Origin: Microbacterium arborescens | GTDB lineage: Bacteria; Actinomycetota; Actinomycetes; Actinomycetales; Microbacteriaceae | DNA: 64,000 nucleotides | Assembly (NCBI RefSeq): GCF_030369635.1 | Contig: NZ_CP128474.1 | Span: 2,418,001-2,482,000 of the forward strand | Reading direction: 5' to 3' | Shown here: positions 1 through 7,825 of the stretch, piece by piece | Layout: every line of letters begins with the position of its first letter | Position numbering within the stretch: the stretch's first letter is position 1 | Notes under the pieces: model-generated | Databases searched by the model: none | What the model saw: the letters and a program-made list of their open reading frames with translations, nothing else | What the model was told of the DNA's origin: nothing | Made by a program: the position numbers and the translations under genes

Positions 1-684
1 GCACAGAACATCTCTGACGCGCAGACTCGCGCGGATGCGACCCGGTCTCATGCGGTGGTGGCGTGGGTCGGATACAAGGCCCCTGAAACCCCGCCAGCCA
101 GCCTCGATGTTTTCGGGGTGGAGCTCGCACATGCCGGGGCGACGAAACTGGTCACCGCGCTCGAGGGGTTCGCGGCGCTGCGGACCGATGCGCAACTGAA
201 TGTCGTCGCGCACTCCTACGGAAGCACCACCGCGGCCGCGGCGCTGTCCCGACCCGGGGTTCATGTGGATAGTCTTGCCATAGTCGGGTCCGCGGGTCTG
301 CCCGCCACCATCGACTCCGCCTCCGATCTGCATGCCGATCAGATATTCGCCGGACAAGCCCAAGATGTCATGAGCATCGACCCTGCCGGCGGCGACCAAT
401 GGGCTTGGGTGGGCAGGCTGTCGGAAGAGCACCCCGTGAACCCCATCGACCCCAGTTTCGGAGTGAAGGGATTCAGCGTGGCAGGAACCAACGGCATGAG
501 CCCCGTCACCGACCACGCCGTCAGCACGTCCGAGGGCAACGGATACCTCGACCCAGGAACGGAATCTCTCCGTAATGTTGCATTCGCGACGGTGGGCAAA
601 GGGTCAGAGGTCACGCCTTATGAGCCGCCCCACCTCACCCCCTTCCAAGAAGCGCTGCTGTCAGGACTCGCGCGTGGCCACTAA
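1..684 (+). CDS. C-terminal part of a DUF1023-type alpha/beta hydrolase (5' end outside window)
   Basis: The frame is open from the first base, so the gene starts upstream and 227 residues are visible. A nucleophile elbow AHSYGS (Ser codon near 214) follows a strand reading LNVV, and a late DHAVS could supply the catalytic His. This is the pattern of the alpha/beta hydrolase family DUF1023, common in actinobacteria and often in exported proteins. The stop overlaps the start of a lipoprotein gene by 11 bases. Its last 40 residues recur in degraded form near 6.4 kb. Substrate is unknown. By analogy with the fusion gene at 3241 the missing N-terminus may carry a WXG-like domain, but that is inference. 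Confidence 0.75.
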   Translation, partial: AQNISDAQTRADATRSHAVVAWVGYKAPETPPASLDVFGVELAHAGATKLVTALEGFAALRTDAQLNVVAHSYGSTTAAAALSRPGVHVDSLAIVGSAGLPATIDSASDLHADQIFAGQAQDVMSIDPAGGDQWAWVGRLSEEHPVNPIDPSFGVKGFSVAGTNGMSPVTDHAVSTSEGNGYLDPGTESLRNVAFATVGKGSEVTPYEPPHLTPFQEALLSGLARGH

Positions 685-1174
685 CCGACGCTGGACCCAC
701 GTGATCAGCGCAGCGACTGCCGTTGTGGTCTGTGGCGCCCTGTCTTCGAGCTGCACCCCGATTAAGGAAGCGTCAATGACCCCACACGAAGCACGCGACA
801 CCCTCATCTCCACGATCGAGGAGAGCGCTGCCCTGCTGGACGTGTCCGGGTGGAACCGCGACCACGCCGCCAACGTACAGAGTTGCGGCCCCGACGGTCA
901 GAGTGCGAAGTACGGCTACGGGTACGGCGCACCCCAACCAGACCCTCCTCGAGACCGCCACGCCGACGCTAAAACGATCGCCGACTACTGGACCTCATTA
1001 GGCATGACCGTCCGCACCGTGGAGACCAATGGCACGCCAGCCGTCTTCGCAAACGGTGGCCCGATCGCCGCACTGAGCTTCTCCCCGGCCCCCGGCGACT
1101 ACTACATCTCCGGAACATCACTCTGTGTTCCCGGCGACGTCAGCGAACTACGCAAAGAACAAACCCGCGGCTGA
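674..1174 (+). CDS. Lipoprotein A, putative immunity-type protein (family 1)
   Basis: 166 residues from a GTG start with AGGA seven bases upstream, overlapping the hydrolase gene by 11 bases. A signal peptide ends in a loose lipobox LSSSC (Cys27), so the protein should be a membrane-anchored, outward-facing lipoprotein. The mature part has MTPHEARD, a central SCGPDG followed by KYGYGYGAPQPDPPRDRH, and a late SLCVPG. The two conserved Cys could form a disulfide. It is close to lipoproteins B and C, and nearly identical to C over long stretches. Function is not known. Tight coupling to a hydrolase gene suggests protection against or modulation of that enzyme (inference). Confidence 0.8.
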   Translation: MATNRRWTHVISAATAVVVCGALSSSCTPIKEASMTPHEARDTLISTIEESAALLDVSGWNRDHAANVQSCGPDGQSAKYGYGYGAPQPDPPRDRHADAKTIADYWTSLGMTVRTVETNGTPAVFANGGPIAALSFSPAPGDYYISGTSLCVPGDVSELRKEQTRG

Positions 1175-1316
1175 CGACGACCACTCGCAGCACATCGCTT
1201 GACCCCGGCACACCCCCACGACCGAGGACGGTGATGCGATGGCACTTCCGGGAGAGTCCGCCGCGTTCACGTCACACTTCCTCCTCGGTGACACCGAAAA
1301 GCGCCAGCATTGACCG
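1171..1316 (+). repeat. Direct repeat, copy 1
   Basis: About 146 bases downstream of lipoprotein A recur downstream of lipoprotein C (2420-2565) with only a few changes. Together with the upstream coding homology the repeated unit runs from about 776 to 1316 and from 2019 to 2565. The stretch 1175-1401 otherwise holds no convincing gene. Confidence 0.9.
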
Positions 1317-1401
1317 TTCTGGGGCTCGGGTGGGCGGGTCAGCGCTTATGCTCCGCCAGACCGAACACCGTTCGAGAAAGCGCTCATCTCCGGGATCGTA
1401 C

Positions 1402-1908
1402 ATGGACGCTAAACGACGGTGGATGCGAACGATGGTCGCGGCGGCCGTGGCAGCGGCGCTGGCGTCGATGTCTTCGAGCTGCACCGCGAGTCAGGGAGAC
1501 CCAATGACCCCCCAGGAAGCACGTGACCTGCTGATCGCAACGATCGAAGAGAGCGCCGCCCTACTGCACGTGCCGGGGTGGAACAGTGACGGCGCGCCCG
1601 GCGTCCAAAAGTGCGGCCCGGATGGCACCAGCGCGAAGTACGGCTACGGATACGGCGCGCCTCAACCGGACCCACCCCGGGACCGTCACGCCGACGCCAA
1701 GAAAGTCGCGGATCACTGGAGGACGCTGGGCATGACCGTGCGCGTCATCATCAATCCCGAGGGTGATCCTGTCGTCTTCTCGACCGGCGGTCCGGTCTCC
1801 GGTCTAAGGTTCGTCACTGCCGCACCCGGCGACTACTACATCGCCGGCTCGTCGCTGTGCGTCCCCGGCGACGCGGACGACTTACGGAGGGAAGAAGCCC
1901 GACGGTGA
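1402..1908 (+). CDS. Lipoprotein B, putative immunity-type protein (family 1)
   Basis: 168 residues from ATG 1402, with GGGA a few bases upstream. The reading frame is open further upstream, but that part lies in the noncoding repeat and lacks a signal peptide. The N-terminus reads MDAKRRWMR, then an Ala-rich hydrophobic stretch and SMSSSC (Cys27). It shares with A and C the block MTPQEARDLLIATIEESAAL, the GYGYGAPQPDPPRDRH segment and the late SLCVPGD. Its DNA differs more from A and C than they differ from each other. The stop overlaps the GTG start of lipoprotein C (GTGA), so the two are translationally coupled. Confidence 0.8.
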   Translation: MDAKRRWMRTMVAAAVAAALASMSSSCTASQGDPMTPQEARDLLIATIEESAALLHVPGWNSDGAPGVQKCGPDGTSAKYGYGYGAPQPDPPRDRHADAKKVADHWRTLGMTVRVIINPEGDPVVFSTGGPVSGLRFVTAAPGDYYIAGSSLCVPGDADDLRREEARR

Positions 1909-2423
1909 CGATGACGTATCGCGCTGACCAACACAACCATCGACATACCCGGGCAATCGCATCCGTCATCGCCGCCGGGCTCCTCCTGACCGGCTGCACA
2001 ACGAATCAGCACGACACAATGACCCCGCACGAAGCACGCGACACCCTCATCTCCACGATCGAGGAGAGCGCTGCCCTGCTGGACGTGTCCGGGTGGAACC
2101 GCGACCACGCCGCAGGCGTCCAAAGTTGCGGTCCCGACGGTCAGAGTGCGAAGTACGGCTACGGGTACGGCGCACCCCAACCAGACCCTCCTCGAGACCG
2201 CCACGCCGACGCTAAAACGATCGCCGACTACTGGACCTCATTAGGCATGACCGTCCGCACCGTCCTAAACCCCGAAGGCGACCCCGTCGTCTTCTCGACC
2301 GGCGGGCCGGTTCAGGGGATGAAATTCGTCACTGCGCCACCCGGCGACTATTACATCGCCGGAACATCCCTCTGTGTTCCCGGCAACGTGAGCGAGCTAC
2401 GTAAGGAACAAACCCGCGGCTGA
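1905..2423 (+). CDS. Lipoprotein C, putative immunity-type protein (family 1)
   Basis: 172 residues from GTG 1905, which overlaps the stop of gene B. GGAGG lies 14 bases upstream, so ATG 1911 is an alternative start. The lipobox LLTGC (Cys31) is canonical. The gene is a mosaic: from about 2019 to 2250 it is nearly identical to gene A, then the segment NPEGDPVVFSTGGPV follows gene B, and the 3' end and downstream 146 bases follow gene A again. This points to gene conversion or recombination between copies. Role as for A and B: an exported lipoprotein of unknown function beside hydrolase genes. Confidence 0.82.
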   Translation: MTMTYRADQHNHRHTRAIASVIAAGLLLTGCTTNQHDTMTPHEARDTLISTIEESAALLDVSGWNRDHAAGVQSCGPDGQSAKYGYGYGAPQPDPPRDRHADAKTIADYWTSLGMTVRTVLNPEGDPVVFSTGGPVQGMKFVTAPPGDYYIAGTSLCVPGNVSELRKEQTRG

Positions 2424-2565
2424 CGACGACCACTCGCAGCACATCGCTTGACCCCGGCACACCCCCACGACCGAGGACGGTGATGCGATGGCACTTCCGG
2501 GAGAGTCCGCCGCGTTCACGTCGCGCTTCCTCCTCGGTGACACCAAAAAGCGCCATCATTGACCG
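2420..2565 (+). repeat. Direct repeat, copy 2
   Basis: Copy of 1171-1316 at an offset of 1249 bases. It ends at a TGACCG shared by both copies. Unique sequence leading to the WXG100 gene follows, including a small CCCCC/GGGGG hairpin around 2570-2590 that may end lipoprotein transcription. The WXG100 promoter must lie between about 2566 and 2640, but no strong boxes are visible. Confidence 0.9.
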
Positions 2566-2645
2566 ATTGTCCCCCGAAAGGTGGACACGGGGGTTATCGG
2601 CGAACAATGTAGGGTGGAAAAGCCTACGTAGAAGGGGATCTAAAT

Positions 2646-2942
2646 ATGGCGAACATGAATGTCACATATGGCGAAATGACCTCCCGCGCCGACCAGCTCA
2701 TCGCCGGTCGCGACGAGATCAACACCACCCTGCAGCGCCTGCAGTCGCAGATCAACGCACTGGTTTCTCAGGGTTTCGTGACGGATCGCTCATCGGGCGC
2801 ATACCAAGAGGCGTACAACCGGTTCAACGCCGGAGCGACGAACACCATCGGCGGCCTGAACGACCTCGCCGCTTTCCTCCGCACCACCGCACAGACCCTG
2901 CAGGACGTCGACACCCAGATCGCCTCCCGCATCGGGCGCTGA
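2646..2942 (+). CDS. WXG100-family ESX-like protein
   Basis: 98 residues with AAGGGGA before the ATG. Length, all-helical composition and the hairpin layout (helix 1, turn at about residues 40-52, helix 2) fit the WXG100 family of type VII secretion substrates. The turn reads QGFVTDRSSG, so Phe replaces the Trp of WXG, and a C-terminal YxxxD/E motif is not obvious. It heads a likely operon with the small protein at 2966 and the hydrolase fusion at 3241. A chaperone-like partner or co-secreted helical protein is the usual role. No secretion ATPase or membrane component is in the window. Confidence 0.8.
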   Translation: MANMNVTYGEMTSRADQLIAGRDEINTTLQRLQSQINALVSQGFVTDRSSGAYQEAYNRFNAGATNTIGGLNDLAAFLRTTAQTLQDVDTQIASRIGR

Positions 2943-2965
2943 CCAGCCCGGCCTCGGTCGTCATC

Positions 2966-3244
2966 GTGGCTGAACAACTCGTCGCCGATTACGGTGCCAT
3001 CGAACACAGCGCCGCACAGCTCGCGCTCGCCTCGAGCCTGGTGACGCTCGGCGCCGCGTTCCTCAACACGCCAGGCGCACTCGGATCGGGGAGCGTCCAC
3101 AGCGCCCTCGAACAGACCACGGCCCTTCACCGCGCGCGGGTGAACGCTGTCACCGAAGTACTCGCACTCCAATCCCAGGGAGTGCGGCAAGCGGTCACCG
3201 ACCTCATCGCAGCAGACGCCGCCACCGCGCAGGCCGCCTCGTGA
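2966..3244 (+). CDS. Small helical ESX-associated-like protein
   Basis: 92 residues from GTG 2966, 23 bases after the WXG100 stop. No good ribosome binding site is visible, so reinitiation is likely. The protein is Ala-rich and predicted helical throughout, without signal peptide or Cys. Its stop overlaps the GTG start of the hydrolase fusion (GTGA). Size and place between a WXG100 gene and a WXG-fusion gene recall the small helical partner proteins encoded before LXG/WXG effectors. I do not recognise a named family. Confidence 0.65.
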   Translation: MAEQLVADYGAIEHSAAQLALASSLVTLGAAFLNTPGALGSGSVHSALEQTTALHRARVNAVTEVLALQSQGVRQAVTDLIAADAATAQAAS

Positions 3245-5031
3245 GCGTCCAGTGGACGCTCGATAACCCCGGCGCCGGGGTTCCCGCAGACATCCGCGCA
3301 GAAACCGGCCGCCGAGACACCATGAGCACCCTCGCCCGGAGCGCGGCCGGCAACACGACCAGCGCCGCCCCGACCAGCGGATGGCAGGGTAAGGCCGCAT
3401 CCGCGCTAACCGGTAGGACCGCTCAGCTATCCGCCGAACTTCGCATACTCAGCGACCACGCCGCGACCCATGCCGGCATCCTGCGGCGATACGCCGCGGA
3501 AGTCGAAGCCATCAAGGCCGAACACGCCATCCTCGCATCGTCCCACCAACAAACCGCCCACATCTTCGCCCGCGCGCACCGTGAGCACGACGCGATAGCG
3601 ATGTTCGTCGAAGGCAGCGTGGTCGATGAGAAGGCCCGACTCGCCTCCCGAATCGACACCCTCGAAGCCGACATCGCCGGCCTCAACGCCCGCTTGCGGA
3701 TCCTCGCGGATCGCCGCGCAGCTGCCGACAACACCGCCATCATGGCGCTCACCAGCCCCGAAGCTCGAGGGGATATCTCCGGCATCCTCGCCAACACCGT
3801 CGGTCTCCCCGGCTCCGCCGCGGCCAGCGGCCACACCCCGTCCCTGGAACAGCTCGCGGAACTCAGCGAGGTCGAGCTCGCCATCCTCTTCGCACTCCAA
3901 CCAGGCTTGGCCCGCCAACTGCAGTCCGAATCGCAACCAGCAGACGTCGCCGCATGGTGGAGAACCCTCACCACCGACCAACAAGCCGCGTTCGTACTCG
4001 GAGCGCCCGCACTCATCGGATCCCTCGGCGGCATCACCCCCGCGAGTAGAGTCGCGGCGAACCTCGTGAACGCATACCACCGCATCCAAGCCATCGACGC
4101 TGAACAAGCGAGTACAGCCGCTCTTGCAGCAGAACGCGGCGGAAGATACTCCATGCCGGGTGCCTTGGCGAACGCGTCCACCCTTGCTCAAGAGAGGGAG
4201 TATCTGGAGCGAGCCGTGAGAGGCGATATCCAGCTCTACCTCTACGACCCCGAACAGGGTGCGCTCATCGAGATGACCGGAGATCCCGCGACAGCCAAGA
4301 GCGTCCTCTTTGTCGTCCCCGGTACCAACACCACAATGCAGAGCTTCATGGGCGCAGGTGATGTGACCGATTTCGCGACCTGGCAAGTGGAGAACGCATA
4401 CGAGCACGCCCCGGTGCTTGCATTCACCGTTCTCGCCGGTGCGATGCCGCAGCTGTCAGCCAACATCTTCGAGGGACCACAGAACAACACCATCGCGACC
4501 GCGGCGGGTGCCAACTACGCTCGATTCGTGAAAGAGATTGACGCGTCCATGCCGTCGCTCCCGACCATGAGCTACGAGCACAGCGCAGGGTCCCAGGTAG
4601 GTAGCGCCGCCGAGCAGGACAACGCTCGTTTTGACATCAGGTACCTAGCTGCAGGAGTGGGTGCCACGGATGGCTTCCAGACCAGCGCCGACACGAAGTA
4701 CTTCGCCGCGCAAGCACCGGACGACATCAACCGCTATTACGCCGGAATACAGGTCGGCGACGTCGGTTACGGCGTCGGTCCTGAGGAGTTTGCCGGGGTC
4801 GAGATCGTCGACACTGGAGTGCCGACTCAAGGTGCCACCGACAACCTGAGGGACATCAGTTTCGGCCTTGCGCTCCCTGGAGCTTGGCCCACGGCGGCCT
4901 TCGCGACCGCGAATCTCATCTCCGACAGCGTGACCCACCATAACTACGTTTTCAGCGCGAATGTGTCCCTAAACGGGCCTGTCCTCGATCATGTCCGCCA
5001 GCAGCTGGCCGGCATCGGGGGCGTACAGTGA
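3241..5031 (+). CDS. WXG-like N-terminal domain fused to an alpha/beta hydrolase: putative type VII effector
   Basis: 596 residues from GTG 3241. Residues 1-170 are helical with a WXG-type turn SGWQGKAASAL (Trp48) and a heptad-like region to about 165, resembling WXG100 substrates. From about residue 350 the C-terminal half resembles an alpha/beta hydrolase (DUF1023-like): strand VLFVVPGTN, nucleophile elbow EHSAGS (Ser448) and a late THHNY that may supply the His. There is no Sec signal peptide, as expected for a WXG-targeted protein. The stop overlaps the start of lipoprotein D (GTGA). A secreted lipase/esterase with a cognate lipoprotein is the best reading. Enzyme activity and secretion are inferred. 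Confidence 0.75.
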   Translation: MSVQWTLDNPGAGVPADIRAETGRRDTMSTLARSAAGNTTSAAPTSGWQGKAASALTGRTAQLSAELRILSDHAATHAGILRRYAAEVEAIKAEHAILASSHQQTAHIFARAHREHDAIAMFVEGSVVDEKARLASRIDTLEADIAGLNARLRILADRRAAADNTAIMALTSPEARGDISGILANTVGLPGSAAASGHTPSLEQLAELSEVELAILFALQPGLARQLQSESQPADVAAWWRTLTTDQQAAFVLGAPALIGSLGGITPASRVAANLVNAYHRIQAIDAEQASTAALAAERGGRYSMPGALANASTLAQEREYLERAVRGDIQLYLYDPEQGALIEMTGDPATAKSVLFVVPGTNTTMQSFMGAGDVTDFATWQVENAYEHAPVLAFTVLAGAMPQLSANIFEGPQNNTIATAAGANYARFVKEIDASMPSLPTMSYEHSAGSQVGSAAEQDNARFDIRYLAAGVGATDGFQTSADTKYFAAQAPDDINRYYAGIQVGDVGYGVGPEEFAGVEIVDTGVPTQGATDNLRDISFGLALPGAWPTAAFATANLISDSVTHHNYVFSANVSLNGPVLDHVRQQLAGIGGVQ

Positions 5032-5516
5032 AGCGAGCGACGAAGACCGTAGCGGCCATCGGGGCCGTTGCAATGGTCGCGCTGTTAGGAGGGTGCGCTG
5101 TGAACGACAGTCCCAGCTACGATGAGGTGCGCGCACAGACCGAGCAAGCCATTCGTCAAATAGTCGACCTGCTTCCTGATGGCGCTCAGTACGCGCCTGG
5201 TGACGAACAACAGCCGTACAGTTGCGGCGACGATATCCTCCCACTTCAGGAAGGGCCAAAGGGAACCGCCTTCTACACCCGCCGCGGCGAGGCGACGATG
5301 CCCGAAGGGTCGGACGTGGACTCTTTCGTCACCGGATTGCCGGCCGCCCTCGGGGAGAACTGGCGCGAGAAAGATCCCGCCGGTAGCGTTCCCTTCACCA
5401 CGGTGTCCCTGACGCACATCGCTACAGGGGTGAATGTGAGTGTGGATGCAATTGCCGGACCGGATCAGATGATCATTGGCATCACTGCAACTTCACCGTG
5501 TGGCAGCGTTGAGTAA
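5028..5516 (+). CDS. Lipoprotein D, putative immunity protein to the hydrolase fusion (family 2)
   Basis: 162 residues from GTG 5028, overlapping the hydrolase stop by four bases. The signal peptide ends in LLGGC (Cys23). The mature part has SYDEVRAQT, a central YSCGDD and a late SPCGSV. This two-Cys layout matches lipoproteins A-C and E-G although the sequences have diverged. It is homologous to E (DEVRxQT, GTAFxTxRGEA, GLPxALGE). The direct overlap with an intact putative effector gene makes it the clearest immunity candidate, an inference modelled on lipase-lipoprotein pairs of Gram-positive type VII systems. Confidence 0.82.
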   Translation: MKRATKTVAAIGAVAMVALLGGCAVNDSPSYDEVRAQTEQAIRQIVDLLPDGAQYAPGDEQQPYSCGDDILPLQEGPKGTAFYTRRGEATMPEGSDVDSFVTGLPAALGENWREKDPAGSVPFTTVSLTHIATGVNVSVDAIAGPDQMIIGITATSPCGSVE

Positions 5517-5555
5517 TGATCTTCACCGAACCCCGAACGTAGTTCCTCGCCGCAT

Positions 5556-5836
5556 GAGTACGCCTACGGAATCGGCTCTGAACAGTTCGCCGGAATCCAG
5601 ATCATCGACACCCGGGTTTCCGCGGACGCTGCAGCGAGGAACACCAATCAGATCCGTGGGGTCTTGGCGTCACGTTGACTGCCTCGACAGCTGGAATCAC
5701 CATCTGGCCCGCGGCCGGCGAGCTTGTCGCGCGCAGCGTGGAACACCACAATTGGCTCATGAGCGTTGACAGAGCGGTGAACGCGCCGGTTCTCGATACA
5801 GTTCAGGACAAGCTCCTTCACCTCGGGGGGTTCGTG
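5556..5836 (+). pseudogene. Frameshifted C-terminal remnant of a second WXG-hydrolase gene
   Basis: The frame starting at GAG 5556 reads EYAYGIGSEQFAGIQIIDT, matching GYGVGPEEFAGVEIVDT in the intact fusion protein. Near 5660 homology shifts frame, and the rest (including VEHHNW and APVLDTVQDKLLHLGG) matches its last 60 residues (THHNY, GPVLDHVRQQLAGIGG). There is an in-frame stop at 5676 and no N-terminal part. The remnant now runs directly into lipoprotein E, as the intact gene does into D. It shows that hydrolase-lipoprotein modules were duplicated and the hydrolase lost. Confidence 0.85.
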
Positions 5837-6343
5837 GTGAAGCCTCGGGGGCGGGTGGCCGCTATGGCGGTGGTGTTGAGCATGATGCCGACATTGGGGG
5901 GATGCACCGTGGCCGCAGAGCCAACGCCGACGTACGACGAGGTTCGTTCACAGACTCGAGCGGCTGTGTCAACCGTCACCGCCTTGTTCCCGGATGGCGT
6001 CGATTACGTCTCCCGCGACGAGTTGGAACCTTTCGGATGCGGCGGTGATGAGGCGCCGTTGGCGAACGTACCCGAGGGGACGGCGTTCTTCACCGAGCGG
6101 GGCGAAGCTGTGGTACCGGAGGGCTTCGATGCGAACGCATTCGTCCTCGGGCTACCCGACGCGCTAGGCGAGGACTGGACGGCGACCGAACCTCGAGACG
6201 GATTACCCTTCGTGTCTTTCACCATGACTTACCTGCCGGATCATGTGGACATCGCTGTCAACGCATCAACGCTCGAGGGAGAGACCCTCATCAACATCAC
6301 GGCGCGCTCTCAATGTGGTCGACTCTCGGCTGCTCAGCAGTGA
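5837..6343 (+). CDS. Lipoprotein E, orphan paralogue of D (family 2)
   Basis: 168 residues from GTG 5837, the same GTGAAG context as the start of D. The lipobox is TLGGC (Cys23). The mature region has TYDEVRSQTRAA, FGCGGDE, GTAFFTERGEA, LGLPDALGE and a late RSQCG, aligned throughout with D. The hydrolase gene upstream is only a remnant. An intact lipoprotein kept after loss of its partner is the usual picture of orphan immunity genes, though other roles are possible. Confidence 0.82.
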   Translation: MKPRGRVAAMAVVLSMMPTLGGCTVAAEPTPTYDEVRSQTRAAVSTVTALFPDGVDYVSRDELEPFGCGGDEAPLANVPEGTAFFTERGEAVVPEGFDANAFVLGLPDALGEDWTATEPRDGLPFVSFTMTYLPDHVDIAVNASTLEGETLINITARSQCGRLSAAQQ

Positions 6344-6403
6344 ATCGGCGACAGTCCTGGAAGCTTCGCCTATGCGTCGCTCCTTATCTCGGGCAGGGCG
6401 ACT

Positions 6404-6575
6404 GAATCTCTCAGTGATGTTGCATTCGCGACCGTGGGTAAAGGGCCAGAGCTCACACCTCATGAGCCGCCGCACCCCACTCCCCTCCAGAAGCGCTGCT
6501 GTCAGAATCCTCGCGTGGCCACTAACCCGCGACCCCGGTGATCAGCGCAGCGACTGCCGTTGTGATTTGTGGCGG
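6404..6575 (+). pseudogene. Remnant of hydrolase 3' end plus lipoprotein A 5' end
   Basis: About 170 bases match 562-738: the end of the first hydrolase (VAFATVGKG, EPPH, TP) and the overlapping start of lipoprotein A (RVATN, then the signal-peptide region). Small indels break both frames; the net offset drifts by five bases. It is a third trace of the same junction. No gene is seen in the 60 bases before it. Confidence 0.8.
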
Positions 6576-6741
6576 ACTTTTACCTATCCGGCCACGGCGC
6601 CGCGTTCTCACCGAATCCTCCTCCGTCCATTCCGGCAATGACGGATCCTATGAGCAATCACTATTTGCTCTCATCCCAGCAGGATGACAAACAAACCGCG
6701 CTACGGAACATGTATCTCGCGACCGAGGAAGAAGGGAAGCG
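6576..6741. other. Gene-free stretch
   Basis: No recognisable coding signal or repeat was found here apart from the ribosome binding site of the next gene. The base composition is less GC-rich than the backbone. Confidence 0.5.
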
Positions 6742-7248
6742 ATGAAGCGCATCATCTTCACCTCTTTGAGCGTGCTTACCCTTGGGGCGATGCTGGTGTC
6801 ATGTGGACAAGGAGCAACAGTGGAGAACTCCATATCGGATCTCACCGTAGATGAGGCTAAGCAGACAGCGATGTCGATGGAGCGGGACCTCGTCAGCCAC
6901 CTCGATCCCGACCGTGTGGTTTCCGTCGACCAGTTGCAGGTGGGCGGTTTTTTTCGGTGCGGCGAAGAGCAGGTCGTGCAATGGACGGGCCACACCGAAG
7001 TGGTCGTGACACCTGACTTCGATATCGAGGCCACGGTAGATCGAATCGTAGAAGAGTATTCCGATCGCGAAGGGTTCGAGGTCAAGCGAGATGTCACTTC
7101 GCTTGGTGATCCGGGAGTTCACATCATCGGTAGGTACGGCGCAGGCTACCTCCTCAGCCCTGGAGTCGACGACAATGTCATCGAGATTCTCTCGTTCTCG
7201 CCGTGCTTCACGTTGCCGGAAGGCATGTCCGGAGTCGACGAATACTGA
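6742..7248 (+). CDS. Lipoprotein F (family 3)
   Basis: 168 residues from ATG with AAGGGAAG upstream. The signal peptide ends in MLVSC (Cys21). The mature part has LTVDEAKQTAMSMERDLV, a central FFRCGEE followed by VVQWTG, and a late FSPCFTLPEGM. It is homologous to lipoprotein G. The lipobox, an N-terminal LTxxEA helix, a central Cys and a C-terminal S-x-C are shared with families 1 and 2, which suggests one fold. No hydrolase gene is attached. Function is unknown. Confidence 0.78.
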   Translation: MKRIIFTSLSVLTLGAMLVSCGQGATVENSISDLTVDEAKQTAMSMERDLVSHLDPDRVVSVDQLQVGGFFRCGEEQVVQWTGHTEVVVTPDFDIEATVDRIVEEYSDREGFEVKRDVTSLGDPGVHIIGRYGAGYLLSPGVDDNVIEILSFSPCFTLPEGMSGVDEY

Positions 7249-7271
7249 CGTCGTACGCAGAAGTTGGTGCT

Positions 7272-7817
7272 GTGACCAAGTTGAGGGCCCGTTGGGTCGG
7301 GCTGACGGCCCTCGTTGTCATGGCCGTCGCGGTGAGTGGGTGTCAGTCCGGGGAGGAGTGGCCGGTGGATGAGTCGTTGACGGTGGAGGACGTGAAAGCG
7401 AGGACGCAGGCGATGGAGCTGCGGATCGCCGACGGTGTCCCAACAGAGGTGGTGGACCGGGTCGAGCAGAACGAGTTCGGTGTGCTGACCGTCTGCGACA
7501 CGACTGAGCGCCTCTACGCCTGGACCGGGGTGACCCGGGTACATCTTGTCGGCGAGTTCGATGCCGCCGCCGGCGACGCACTCACCAAGCGGATCGCTGG
7601 GGACCTCGGCGCGATAGCTGAGGACGGTTACGTCGTCGGCACTTCCGCAGCAACTTCCCGGCTCGCGATCGAGATACTGAATCAAAACGGTGAGTTCTAC
7701 AGAGCCAGCACGACCCCGACGGGCGTGAGAGCCAGCGGGCAAGCGGAGTTCTTCATCATGTCCCGCTCGGAGTGCTTCCGCTTGCCTGCCGATGTCGACC
7801 CCGGAATGCACTTCTGA
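7272..7817 (+). CDS. Lipoprotein G (family 3)
   Basis: 181 residues from GTG 7272. The frame is open upstream, but this start places the signal peptide correctly: TKLRAR, a hydrophobic stretch and AVSGC (Cys24). The mature part has LTVEDVKARTQAMELRIA, LTVCDTT with AWTG, and SECFRLPADV, all aligned with F. It lies 23 bases after F and ends the lipoprotein array. Beyond it the DNA returns to typical backbone genes on the other strand. Confidence 0.75.
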   Translation: MTKLRARWVGLTALVVMAVAVSGCQSGEEWPVDESLTVEDVKARTQAMELRIADGVPTEVVDRVEQNEFGVLTVCDTTERLYAWTGVTRVHLVGEFDAAAGDALTKRIAGDLGAIAEDGYVVGTSAATSRLAIEILNQNGEFYRASTTPTGVRASGQAEFFIMSRSECFRLPADVDPGMHF

Positions 7818-7825
7818 CCTTGCTG

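Noticed and set aside
2480..2965. Upstream extension of the small gene at 2966
   Set aside because: It overlaps the WXG100 gene in another frame and repeats noncoding sequence.
1..7817. Type VII secretion core genes (EccC, EccD, mycosin) in the accessory locus
   Set aside because: No such ATPase, membrane protein or protease is present in the window; the machinery would have to be elsewhere.
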